A DNA stretch of 64,000 nucleotides from UBA4735 sp035935465 (GTDB lineage: Bacteria; Chloroflexota; Limnocylindria; P2-11E), in the NCBI GenBank assembly GCA_035935465.1, contig DASYXA010000056.1, positions 1 to 64,000 on the forward strand, given 5' to 3'. Below are positions 54,797 through 62,108 of this stretch, piece by piece. The notes under the pieces are model-generated. The model worked only from the letters and a program-made list of their open reading frames with translations. It was not told the DNA's origin and ran no database searches. Positions within the stretch are counted from its first letter, which is position 1, and each line of letters starts with the position of its first letter. A program made the position numbers and the translations under genes.

Positions 54797-55794
54797 CCGT
54801 GGCCGCGGCGGTGTGGTTCCCGCGCGCGCGAGCGGTGGAGCTCCGGACGGAGGAGCTCGCCGCCACCGGGCCCGGCGACGTGCGGGTGCACGCCTCGCTC
54901 TCCGCGATCTCTCACGGCACCGAGATGCTCGTGTACCGCGGCCTGGTGGACCGCGACCTCGCGCTCGACCTGCCGACGGTCGCCGGTGGATTCGGCTTCC
55001 CGCTGAAGTACGGGTACGCGAGCGTCGGGCAGGTGGCCGCGGCCGGCCGGGACGTGCGGGGGCTGCGCGAGGGCGACCTCGTCTTCGCGCTCCACCCCCA
55101 TCAGGACGAGTACGTGCTGCCGGCGTCGCTCGTGCGGCGCCTGCCGGACGGCGTGGCGCCGGAACAGGGCGTGTTCCTCGCGAACCTCGAGACAGCGATC
55201 AACGTCGTGCTCGATGCGAAGCCGCGGCTCGGCGAGACCGTCGCGGTCCTCGGGCAGGGCGTCGTCGGGCTGCTCGTCACGCAGCTGCTGCGCCGATCGG
55301 GCGCGCGCGTCGTGGCGATCGAGCCGTCGGCGCTGCGCCGCTCGCTGGCCGCGCAATGCGGCGCCGAGCACGCGCTCGCGGCCGCCGACGCGGCCGTGGT
55401 GCGCAGGCTGAGCGGCGGACGCGGCGCCGACATCGCGATCGAAGCCAGCGGCGACCCGGGCGCGCTCCAGGACGCGATCGACTGGGTGGCCCCCGAGGGC
55501 ACCGTGGTCGTGTGCTCGTGGTACGGCGAGAAGGCCGTGCCGCTCGACCTCGGCGGCAGCTTCCACCGAGGGCGCGTGCGCCTGATCAGCTCGCAGGTCG
55601 GACGGATCGACCCGGCCCTCGCGCCACGGTGGGACCGCGACCGGCGGCTCGCGCTCGCGACGGAGCTGCTCGGCGAGCTCACGCTCGCGAGCCTGATCAC
55701 GCACCGGTTCGCGTTCGCCCGGGCGGCCGACGCGTACGCCCTGCTCGACGACCGGAGCGCCGAGACCGTCCAGGTGGTGCTCGACTACGCCTGA
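54793..55794 (+). CDS. MDR-family dehydrogenase, zinc ligands missing
   Basis: A 333-residue medium-chain dehydrogenase/reductase. The Rossmann motif VAVLGQGVVGLLVTQLL lies at about residue 150-166, and a GroES-like N-terminal domain precedes it. The catalytic-zinc Cys expected near residue 35-40 is Ser/His (SAISHGTEMLVYRG) and the structural Cys4 lobe is absent, so this is a zinc-free member; the SHGTEM..YRG start recalls BchC-like and threonine-dehydrogenase-like relatives. Its GTG overlaps the stop of the RibA-RibD fusion, so it should act in the same pathway. Confidence 0.82.
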   Translation: MTVAAAVWFPRARAVELRTEELAATGPGDVRVHASLSAISHGTEMLVYRGLVDRDLALDLPTVAGGFGFPLKYGYASVGQVAAAGRDVRGLREGDLVFALHPHQDEYVLPASLVRRLPDGVAPEQGVFLANLETAINVVLDAKPRLGETVAVLGQGVVGLLVTQLLRRSGARVVAIEPSALRRSLAAQCGAEHALAAADAAVVRRLSGGRGADIAIEASGDPGALQDAIDWVAPEGTVVVCSWYGEKAVPLDLGGSFHRGRVRLISSQVGRIDPALAPRWDRDRRLALATELLGELTLASLITHRFAFARAADAYALLDDRSAETVQVVLDYA

Positions 55795-55798
55795 CGTC

Positions 55799-56755
55799 GT
55801 GCTCGTCACGGCCGGCGATCCGACACGGCGCACCGGGGGCAACCTGTACGACCGGCGCATGCTCGCGGCCCTCCGGCGCGCGGACGTGCGCGTCGCGGCC
55901 CTCGTGCTGCGCGACCACCGGGACGCGGTGCGGCTGCGCGACCTGCACGCGCCGCTCGTGCTGGTCGACACGATCGCGGCCCCGCTCGCGACGCCACACC
56001 TGGGCGCCCTCCGCGCGGGCGGCGCCGAGGTCGTCGCGCTCGTTCACATGCGGCTCGGGGCCCTGGCGCTCGCGCGTCGCGCGGATCGCGTCATCGCGGT
56101 CGGTCGCACGCTCGCGAACGAGCTCGCCGAGGGCGGCATCGACCGCGGCCGGATCACGGTCATCTCGCCTGGCCGCGACCCCGTCGGCGTGCGGTCGCTC
56201 GCGCGGCCCGGCCGGCGGATCGTGTGCGTCGCGAACTGGACACCGACCAAGGGGATCCATGCGCTCGTCGACGCGGTCGCCCGGCTTCCCGAGGTATCGC
56301 TCGATCTGGTCGGCGATGCGCCCGACGCCGCGTACGCGGCGATCGTCCGTCGCGCGATCGCCGGGCGCAGGCTCGCCGGTCGCGTGCGGGTCCACGGCGC
56401 GCTCGGTCGGGCGGCGGTGCTGCGCCGCTACCGGGCCGCATCCGTGTTCGCGTTGCCGTCGACGCGCGAGGGCTATCCGATCGCGTATGTCGAGGCGCTC
56501 GCGCACGGGCTACCCGTCGTCGGGTACGACATCCCGGCGGTCCGCGAGGTCGTCGGCGGAGCCGGCAGCCTCGTCGCCCCCGGTCGGGTCGCCGCCCTGG
56601 CGGCTGCGCTCCAGCGCGTGGTCACCGATGAGCGGTGGTGGCGCCTCCAGGCACGGCGCTCGATCTCCCGCGCGCGCGAGCTGCCGACCTGGACGGAGAG
56701 CGAGGCACAGCTGGTTCGCGCGGTCACGGGACCGCGGGCGAACGCTACCGGCTGA
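55799..56755 (+). CDS. GT4-type glycosyltransferase
   Basis: A 318-residue retaining glycosyltransferase of the GT-B fold. The short N-terminal domain begins LVTAGDPTRRTGGNLYDRRML, and the C-terminal donor domain has IVCVANWTPTKGIHALVDAV, the nucleotide-sugar segment SVFALPSTREGYPIAYVEAL (EX7E type) and HGLPVVGYDIPAVREVVG. The GTG start lies 4 nt after the MDR stop, giving a three-gene coupled unit. The acceptor may be the product of that unit. The 3' end overlaps the convergent small basic gene by 11 bp. Confidence 0.87.
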   Translation: MLVTAGDPTRRTGGNLYDRRMLAALRRADVRVAALVLRDHRDAVRLRDLHAPLVLVDTIAAPLATPHLGALRAGGAEVVALVHMRLGALALARRADRVIAVGRTLANELAEGGIDRGRITVISPGRDPVGVRSLARPGRRIVCVANWTPTKGIHALVDAVARLPEVSLDLVGDAPDAAYAAIVRRAIAGRRLAGRVRVHGALGRAAVLRRYRAASVFALPSTREGYPIAYVEALAHGLPVVGYDIPAVREVVGGAGSLVAPGRVAALAAALQRVVTDERWWRLQARRSISRARELPTWTESEAQLVRAVTGPRANATG

Positions 56756-56876
56756 CGGCGGGCGGGAACGACGGGGTCGCGCTGCGCTCGATCGGCTTCT
56801 TCTTCTTGACGTCGGGGTTCTTGGCGCGCCTGCGGGCGGCCTTGAGCCGGGCTCGGGATCCGGTGCGTCGCGACAT
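56745..56876 (-). CDS. 43-residue very basic protein
   Basis: A small protein starting SRRTGSRARLKAARRRAK and continuing DVKKKKPIER, with 16 or so Arg/Lys residues in 43. A strong AGGAG site 5 nt before the ATG at 56876 supports real translation; the open frame above it lacks such support. High charge suggests nucleic-acid or ribosome binding. No family was recognised with certainty. Confidence 0.62.
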   Translation of the reverse strand: MSRRTGSRARLKAARRRAKNPDVKKKKPIERSATPSFPPAVSR

Positions 56877-56991
56877 GCTGTCTCCTCTCGGGTCGACTGC
56901 TAAGGATGCGCCCTGCGCACCGGCATTACCAGGGCGCGGATGCCCTGACCGAACGGCCGATGCCACGCGCGAGCGACGAGGTCCGCCGCGG

Positions 56992-57339
56992 TCAGCTCCC
57001 GACGAGTGACAGCATCGCGGGAAGCAGCGGCAGGTCGAACGGCTTCCGCAGCGCCGCGACGAATCCGTCGACGCCGGCGGGCAGCTCGAATCGGCTCGCC
57101 GAGACGACCAGGATCGGGATGGCGCTGAGCGTCGGGTCGGCCTTCATCGCACGGAGGATGTCGTAGCCGTCCAAGCCCGGAAGGGCGAGGTCGAGGATGA
57201 CGAGGTCGGGCTTCGGGTCGAGCAGCTGGAGGCCCTCGACGCCGTCGGCGGCGAGGATCGCCTCGTGCCCCTCGTCGCGGAGCATCCGGGCGTACATCTC
57301 ACGCGTGTCGTGGTCATCTTCGATGGCGAGGATGCGCAG
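56992..57339 (-). CDS. stand-alone response-regulator receiver domain, apparent CTG start
   Basis: A 115-residue CheY-like protein. Acidic pair in ILAIEDDHD (residues 4-10), phospho-acceptor Asp in LVILDLALPGLDGYD (about 50), Ser in ILVVSAS and Lys in LRKPFDLP complete the receiver set. The first ATG in frame (57297) would delete the first strand and the acidic pair. Upstream in frame there is no ATG, GTG or TTG before the preceding gene's stop; a CTG at 57339 stands 6 nt after a good AAGGAG site and gives the normal N-terminus. It lies 73 bp beyond the end of the Hint lipoprotein on the same strand. No output domain. Confidence 0.78.
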   Translation of the reverse strand: MRILAIEDDHDTREMYARMLRDEGHEAILAADGVEGLQLLDPKPDLVILDLALPGLDGYDILRAMKADPTLSAIPILVVSASRFELPAGVDGFVAALRKPFDLPLLPAMLSLVGS

Positions 57340-57412
57340 CGGACGCTCCTTGTGGACGCGCGCCGATACGAAGGCGTCGCTGCAACTGTAAAAGAGGGCA
57401 ACCGAGCGACCC

Positions 57413-58450
57413 CTAGCGACGCAGGGTGCTCGCGAGCGGGATGCCCGCGGCCCAATAGGTCCCGGTCGGCCCGGCGGGCAGCAGATCGAAGGTCGTGCCG
57501 TACCCGTAGGCGACGCGCTCGGCGCCGGTCACGCGGGCGCCATCGACGAGGTCGCCCACCGCGATCGCGCCGAGGAGCCGTCCGTCGGCGAGCGGATGGC
57601 CGGGCGACGCGTAGACCTCACGACCGTCCGCCAGGACGAGGTGCACGACCTGGTGGTCGACCGGCGCGGTCGTGCTGCCGACGATCGTGACCGGCGCGGG
57701 GATGCGGTCGCCGCGCTCGTCGGCCGTCCACACGGTCATCCCCGCGCGCAGGTCCTCGACCGGGATGTCACCGCTCGGCGTCGCGATGCGCGTCCCGCGC
57801 GCGAGACAGATCGGGCAGGGCGGAGGGCCGCTCGCGGTCTGCGACGCGACGCTGATCTGACCGCGCTGGTCGACGGTCCCATCGACCAGTGAGCCGGTCT
57901 GCTGGTCCGCCGTGAAGCGGGCGGCGAAGTGATAGGCGGCGGCCAGCGGATCGAGGTGCAGCGCGGCGAGCATCTTCCAGTCGGTGTAGATCGCGAGCTT
58001 CTGCGCGTGCGAGTAGGTGCCGCTCGGGACGTATCCCAGGTGCGCGACGATCGCGCTGAACGTCTCGGCGTCCCGCTGGACCTCCCCGAAACGCGACTCG
58101 GCGAGCGAATCCTGATCGGCCCGCGCGACCGGGTAGCGGTCCGGGTCGCAGTACCACAGCCGACCGAAGCGGTCGACGAGCCGGTACTTCAGCTGCGCGA
58201 GCGTGAGCGCGCCGGATGCGACCGGCCCGGCCGTCGGGGACGCCGTGGGCGGGGGCGTACCGGCCGCGGTGGGCGACGGCACGGCGCTCGGCGCGGGTGC
58301 GCTGGGCACGCTGGTCGCGCTGATCGCCGTCGCGGTCGCGACCGGCTGCGGTGCGGGGCTGCCCGGACCGCCGACGTCCGAGGCGAGCCGGTCGCCGCAT
58401 CCTGCGGCGAAGAGTCCGATCAGCGCGAGGCGTACGAGACGGCGGCCCAC
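57413..58450 (-). CDS. lipoprotein with Hint (hedgehog/intein-type) domain
   Basis: A 345-residue protein. The signal peptide (RLVRLALIGLFAAGC) has lipobox FAAGC with Cys near residue 18, then an Ala/Pro/Thr/Ser-rich tether to about 80. A helical domain (about 80-205) precedes a C-terminal Hint domain (about 215-345) that starts CLARGTRIATPSGDIPVEDL and has a GHPL block and a VGDLVDGARV strand. The nucleophile Cys is present; an extra CPIC pair lies directly before it. The downstream splice-type Asn/Ser is not seen, so self-cleavage rather than splicing is the plausible activity. GTG at 58450 is chosen, ATG at 58495 is also in frame. Confidence 0.8.
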   Translation of the reverse strand: MGRRLVRLALIGLFAAGCGDRLASDVGGPGSPAPQPVATATAISATSVPSAPAPSAVPSPTAAGTPPPTASPTAGPVASGALTLAQLKYRLVDRFGRLWYCDPDRYPVARADQDSLAESRFGEVQRDAETFSAIVAHLGYVPSGTYSHAQKLAIYTDWKMLAALHLDPLAAAYHFAARFTADQQTGSLVDGTVDQRGQISVASQTASGPPPCPICLARGTRIATPSGDIPVEDLRAGMTVWTADERGDRIPAPVTIVGSTTAPVDHQVVHLVLADGREVYASPGHPLADGRLLGAIAVGDLVDGARVTGAERVAYGYGTTFDLLPAGPTGTYWAAGIPLASTLRR

Positions 58451-58508
58451 ATCGATGGAACGGACGGGGGACCGAAACGTTCCGCCAGGCGCCACCTATC
58501 CTCTGCCC

Positions 58509-58581
58509 GGGGCCTTAGCTCAGCGGTCAGAGCGGCTGCTTTACACGCAGCGGGTCGGAGGTTCGAATCCCCCAGGCCCCA
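58509..58581 (+). tRNA. tRNA-Val (TAC)
   Basis: Full cloverleaf: acceptor GGGGCCT/AGGCCCC, anticodon stem GCTGC/GCAGC with loop TTTACAC (anticodon TAC), T-loop TTCGAAT and discriminator A. A TATCCT box lies 6 nt upstream at 58497-58502, close to the expected -10 position for a near-leaderless transcript. Confidence 0.96.
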
Positions 58582-58705
58582 CCCGACCGCACGGGAGGCG
58601 CGGCGCTCGTCGTGAGCGGCCACGCGGCCTCGCGCACCGCCACGCTCGACGGTCACGCGCCGCTCTGCCGCTCCTCGGCGTCGACAACCTGTCTCGCGAT
58701 CGCAG

Positions 58706-59188
58706 CTAGCTCACGACCATCCAGGGCATCGGCGGCAGGGGAAAGAGTCGTACGTTCCGCCCGGCGAGGATGAGCGCGTCGGCAAGCCCCTCGAGCCGGC
58801 CGAGCTGGGTCGCGAAGTAGTCGAGGCGCTCGGCGCCGCGCGCGTCGAGATCGGCCTGCTCGCTGCCCCGGCGCGCGATGAGCTGCCAGAGCTCGAAGTA
58901 GTCGCGCGAGAGGTCGTCCGCATGCACCGTGAGCTGCGCTTCGTAGCGGCAGCGCGCGAGTCGGACGCTTGCCGTCTCGAAGGTGGTCAGCCGGCCGAGC
59001 GACGCGAGGAAGTCGGCGCGCAGGCGGACCGCCTCGTCGCTCCCGGTGACCGCGCGGGAGCGGCGATACGCGCGCCCGCGGGCCTTCGCCTGCACCGAGA
59101 GCTCGCGATGGCGCTCGTCGATGCGCTGGCGGAAGCGCTCGCTGCGGACCGCGGTGGTCGTCCAGACGACCGGCGCACGAGGCGGCAT
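58706..59188 (-). CDS. helical cytosolic protein, unknown
   Basis: A 160-residue, Arg- and Ala-rich protein predicted to be almost all helix (RFRQRIDERHRELSVQAKAR, RADFLASLGRLTTFETASVR, DYFATQLGRLEGLADALILAG), with a short N-terminal strand and a hydrophobic Pro-rich end. The ATG at 59188 is chosen; above it the frame has no coding character. No membrane segment or family was recognised. Confidence 0.55.
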   Translation of the reverse strand: MPPRAPVVWTTTAVRSERFRQRIDERHRELSVQAKARGRAYRRSRAVTGSDEAVRLRADFLASLGRLTTFETASVRLARCRYEAQLTVHADDLSRDYFELWQLIARRGSEQADLDARGAERLDYFATQLGRLEGLADALILAGRNVRLFPLPPMPWMVVS

Positions 59189-59255
59189 CTCGAGGCGATT
59201 ATCCTGCCGCTCGACCTGTGAACAAGACTGTTCATGATGAGCGGAACGTGCGACC

Positions 59256-59678
59256 ATGAATGAGCCTGACCTCGCGCGGGACCTCCTCCGGTCCGCGAAG
59301 ACCATCGCCGTCGTGGGGTACTCCGCCAAGCCCGATCGGCCGAGCAACTCCGTCTCCGCGTACCTCCGGGACCACGGGTATCGCATCGTCCCCGTGAACC
59401 CGCAGCTCCGCCGTACGCTGGTCCAGGGCGAGCGGGCGTACGACCGGCTGGTGGACATCCCGACATCCGAGCAGATCGACTTCGTCGACGTCTTCCGGCG
59501 CGGCGAGCGACTCGATGCCGTGGTCGACGACGCGCTCGCGAGTGGCATGCGCGCGATCTGGTTCCAGCTCGGCCTCGGCAACGTCGACGCCGCCCAGCGC
59601 GCCGAGTCCATGGGGATGCGCGTGGTCTGGGACCGCTGCACCGCGATCGAGCATCGCCGGATCCGCTCCGAGGGTTAG
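59256..59678 (+). CDS. CoA-binding (YccU-like) protein
   Basis: A 140-residue single Rossmann domain of the CoA-binding type. It has TIAVVGYSAKPDRPSNSVSAYL (the CoA-phosphate loop), YRIVPVNPQ, IDFVDVFRRGE, IWFQLGLGN and MRVVWDRCTAIEHRR, in the order found in YccU. The conserved Cys-x-x-x-E-H near the end is kept. Cellular role in bacteria is not established. Confidence 0.9.
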   Translation: MNEPDLARDLLRSAKTIAVVGYSAKPDRPSNSVSAYLRDHGYRIVPVNPQLRRTLVQGERAYDRLVDIPTSEQIDFVDVFRRGERLDAVVDDALASGMRAIWFQLGLGNVDAAQRAESMGMRVVWDRCTAIEHRRIRSEG

Positions 59679-59679
59679 C

Positions 59680-60189
59680 TCACCACCGCGATCGCGGCGT
59701 GAGCGCGACCTCCTTCGTGACGTCCTCGCCCGCCGCGACGCGGGTCCAGAACGGATCGAGCTCGAACCGGGCGTTCGCGAAACGAAGCGTCGCGATGAGC
59801 GCCGCGAAGTCGCGCAGCCGGTACGGCTTCGTGTTCACCTTGACCGTCGCCGCCCGTCCGCGGGCGACGAAGTGCGGCGCGGACACGCCGGAGTGCGCGC
59901 CGGGGTACCGCTTCGCGTCGAGCCGCTGCAGCGATCCGATGGCGACGCTCTCGCGGTGGGTACCGAAGAAGGTGCGGTACACGAGCTCGTCGCCTTCGAT
60001 GCGCACCTGCGTGAAGTAGGCGTAGTTGACGACGGTCAGCGCGTTGAGGAGGAGGAGCGCGAGGCCGATCGTCATCATCACGCCGTCGTGGCCCGCGATG
60101 CCGAACAGCAGCACGGCCAGGCCGGCGAGCGGAAAGAGCGTGTACGACGGCCACAGGAGCGTGAGGTCGGGACGGACCGTCGTCATCAC
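59680..60189 (-). CDS. membrane protein with PH-like domain
   Basis: A 169-residue protein. Two transmembrane helices (about 10-30 and 37-57: TLFPLAGLAVLLFGIAG and GLALLLLNALTVVNYAY) are followed by a cytoplasmic beta-rich PH-like domain (IEGDELVYRTFFG, SVAIGSLQRLDAKRYP, ATVKVNTKPYR) with a closing helix. It is architecturally similar to the DUF6141-like protein at 28.4 kb. It ends one base after the stop of the CoA-binding gene on the opposite strand. Function unknown. Confidence 0.7.
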   Translation of the reverse strand: MMTTVRPDLTLLWPSYTLFPLAGLAVLLFGIAGHDGVMMTIGLALLLLNALTVVNYAYFTQVRIEGDELVYRTFFGTHRESVAIGSLQRLDAKRYPGAHSGVSAPHFVARGRAATVKVNTKPYRLRDFAALIATLRFANARFELDPFWTRVAAGEDVTKEVALTPRSRW

Positions 60190-60196
60190 GCGAAGT

Positions 60197-60556
60197 CTAG
60201 GTGTCGGGCGGCACCGGCCCGATCGCGAGGCGGCGGTCGACGTCGGCGAGCGCTGCCCGGATCGGCGCGGCGGTCGCCCTGCGCTCGTCGTCGTCGATCA
60301 GCAGATCGGGATCGCCGACCTCGGCCAGGCGCGCGAGGTAGAACGCCCGCAGCGTGCGCAGGGCATCGCGGATCGGCAGCGGCCGGTACGCCACACCGGC
60401 GGTCTCGCACGCGATGCGGAACTCGAGCTCGGCCGGACGGTAGCAGCCGCGGCAGACGAAGACCGGCGTCTCGACCCCGTTCGCGAGGACGCGCGCGGGG
60501 TGCGCATCCGCGGCGATGTCCTCGGCGCGGCAGCGTGGGCAGCGGGTGACGCGCAT
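60197..60556 (-). CDS. zinc-ribbon protein
   Basis: A 119-residue protein. It starts MRVTRCPRCRAEDIAAD and has a second pair CRGC about 30 residues later, forming a C2C2 zinc ribbon. The remaining part is helical and acidic (RALRTLRAFYLARLAEVGDP, DDERRATAAPIRAAL). An in-frame ATG at 60583 would add nine residues but leaves only 17 bp to the divergent gene. It ends 7 bp above the PH-like membrane gene's start and may be cotranscribed with it. Confidence 0.6.
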   Translation of the reverse strand: MRVTRCPRCRAEDIAADAHPARVLANGVETPVFVCRGCYRPAELEFRIACETAGVAYRPLPIRDALRTLRAFYLARLAEVGDPDLLIDDDERRATAAPIRAALADVDRRLAIGPVPPDT

Positions 60557-60600
60557 CACCGCATTGTCGCTGGCACGGGCCATGCTTCGGTGGCCGGTCG

Positions 60601-61122
60601 ATGAAGGCATCGGTCGGGCGGCGCGCCGAGGCAGCGGCCGTCGCCGAGGAACGGGTCGACGAGGCCGTCCAGCGCACATCGCCGTTCAAGGCGTGGTTCG
60701 GCCACGTCGCGACGAAGGTGTCGGACGTGACCGGGTCGGTCTGGGCATTCACGGTCGCGCTGCTGGTGATCCTGACCTGGATCGTGACCGGGCCGATGTT
60801 CGGCTTCTCGGACACCTGGCAGCTCGTCATCAACACCGGGACGACGATCGTCACCTTCCTCATGGTGTTCCTCATCCAGAACACGCAGAACCGCGACGCG
60901 AAGGCGACGGAGCTGAAGCTCGACGAGCTGATCCGCGCCATCGGGCAGGCACGGAACCGGTTCATCGGGGCCGAGCTCGAGCCCGAGGAGCTGCTGGAGC
61001 GCGAGAAGAAGGAGATCGAGGCGGAGAAGGACAAGCCGAGCCCGGCGCCGCACCAGGTCCATCCTCCCGCGCATAACGGGAAGCCGCACGACCACGGCCC
61101 GGGGCCGGCCGGGCGCCGCTGA
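60601..61122 (+). CDS. low-affinity iron permease-like membrane protein
   Basis: A 173-residue protein. An N-terminal amphipathic/charged region is followed by two transmembrane helices (SVWAFTVALLVILTWIVTGP and WQLVINTGTTIVTFLMVFLI) and the family block FLIQNTQNRDAKATELKLDE, then a charged helical tail with many His residues near the end (HQVHPPAHNGKPHDHG) that could bind metal. It matches the bacterial 'low affinity iron permease' family, whose transport function is little tested. Confidence 0.83.
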   Translation: MKASVGRRAEAAAVAEERVDEAVQRTSPFKAWFGHVATKVSDVTGSVWAFTVALLVILTWIVTGPMFGFSDTWQLVINTGTTIVTFLMVFLIQNTQNRDAKATELKLDELIRAIGQARNRFIGAELEPEELLEREKKEIEAEKDKPSPAPHQVHPPAHNGKPHDHGPGPAGRR

Positions 61123-61184
61123 CCCGCGGCGATGGCCGGTCGGCCCACTTGTCGCGACGTCCGTGACCTGCGCATACCTGTCGG

Positions 61185-62000
61185 GTGCCACCGGGCGAGG
61201 GCAAGGGCTGGTCCAAGGGCCGAACCGCGAAGGACGACCCGCGCATCGCGCGCGCCGCGGCCGCGCACCGCGGCAAGCAGTACGTGCCGCGGGTGCCGCC
61301 GGAACAGGACCGACGGCGCGCGTCTTCGCCGGTGGATACGACGTGGCGTCCGACCCTCGCCTATGCGATCGGTCTGATGGCGACGGACGGGTGCGTCGCC
61401 GATGGCGACCACATCTCGTTCCCGAGCGCCGATCGCGAGCTGGTGGAGCTCTTCGCCGCGTGCTTAGGCAAACGAAACGCGATCAGCGAGTACCGCACGG
61501 AGACGGGCGGGACGGCATATCGGATCCAGTTCGGGGACGTAGCCTTCTGCCGATGGCTCGCGGGTATCGGGATCACGGGCCGCAAGAGCCTGTCGATCGG
61601 CGCGATCACGGTACCCGCGGAACAGCTGCTCCCACTCGCGCGTGGCCTGCTTGATGGCGATGGATCGATCATCAACAAGCGCGCGCGTGCCGATACCCAT
61701 GGTCGCAAGGACTACTACTGGGAATACCTGCAGACGAAGTTCGTGTGTGCGAGTCGTCCACATCTCGAATGGTTGAAAGCGGGCCTCAAGAATTCGCTTG
61801 GCGTCGATGGGCTGATCATCACGCGATCTGCGCGAAACGGGAAGAACGCGTGTTACACGCTTCGCTATGGCAAACGCGACAGCCACATTTTGCTCAGCGC
61901 CCTGTACCGAGATCCTCATGCACCCCGACTCACCCGAAAGTGGACGGTTTGGCAGCGCTATCTCGACCGGCACCCGGACATCCGCGCGACGACGAATTGA
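61185..62000 (+). CDS. free-standing LAGLIDADG homing endonuclease
   Basis: A 271-residue protein. Two LAGLIDADG-type helices are LAYAIGLMATDG (58-69) and LLPLARGLLDGDG (148-160), each ending in the catalytic acidic residue, so one chain forms a monomeric enzyme. An N-terminal basic GKGWSKGRTAKDDPRIARAA segment resembles DNA-binding extensions of related endonucleases. It is not inside an intron or intein; it ends 14 bp before tRNA-Leu on the same strand. G+C drops below the surrounding genes. GTG start. Confidence 0.82.
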   Translation: MPPGEGKGWSKGRTAKDDPRIARAAAAHRGKQYVPRVPPEQDRRRASSPVDTTWRPTLAYAIGLMATDGCVADGDHISFPSADRELVELFAACLGKRNAISEYRTETGGTAYRIQFGDVAFCRWLAGIGITGRKSLSIGAITVPAEQLLPLARGLLDGDGSIINKRARADTHGRKDYYWEYLQTKFVCASRPHLEWLKAGLKNSLGVDGLIITRSARNGKNACYTLRYGKRDSHILLSALYRDPHAPRLTRKWTVWQRYLDRHPDIRATTN

Positions 62001-62006
62001 TAGAAT
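62001..62006 (+). promoter_or_regulatory. candidate -10 box of tRNA-Leu
   Basis: TAGAAT lies directly after the endonuclease stop and 8 nt before the mature tRNA-Leu 5' end. No clear -35 partner was found upstream, inside the endonuclease gene. Confidence 0.45.
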
Positions 62007-62014
62007 GACGTCGG

Positions 62015-62099
62015 GCCCAGGTGGCGAAATTTGGCAGACGCGCATGTCTGAGGGGCATGTGCCCGAAAGGGCTTGCGGGTTCAAGTCCCGCCCTGGGCA
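62015..62099 (+). tRNA. tRNA-Leu (GAG)
   Basis: Class II tRNA of 85 nt: acceptor GCCCAGG/CCTGGGC, anticodon loop CTGAGGG (anticodon GAG; closing pair U-G), a long variable arm GTGCCCGAAAGGGCTTG, T-loop TTCAAGT and discriminator A. CC of the CCA end is encoded. Confidence 0.94.
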
Positions 62100-62108
62100 C
62101 CGATCACG

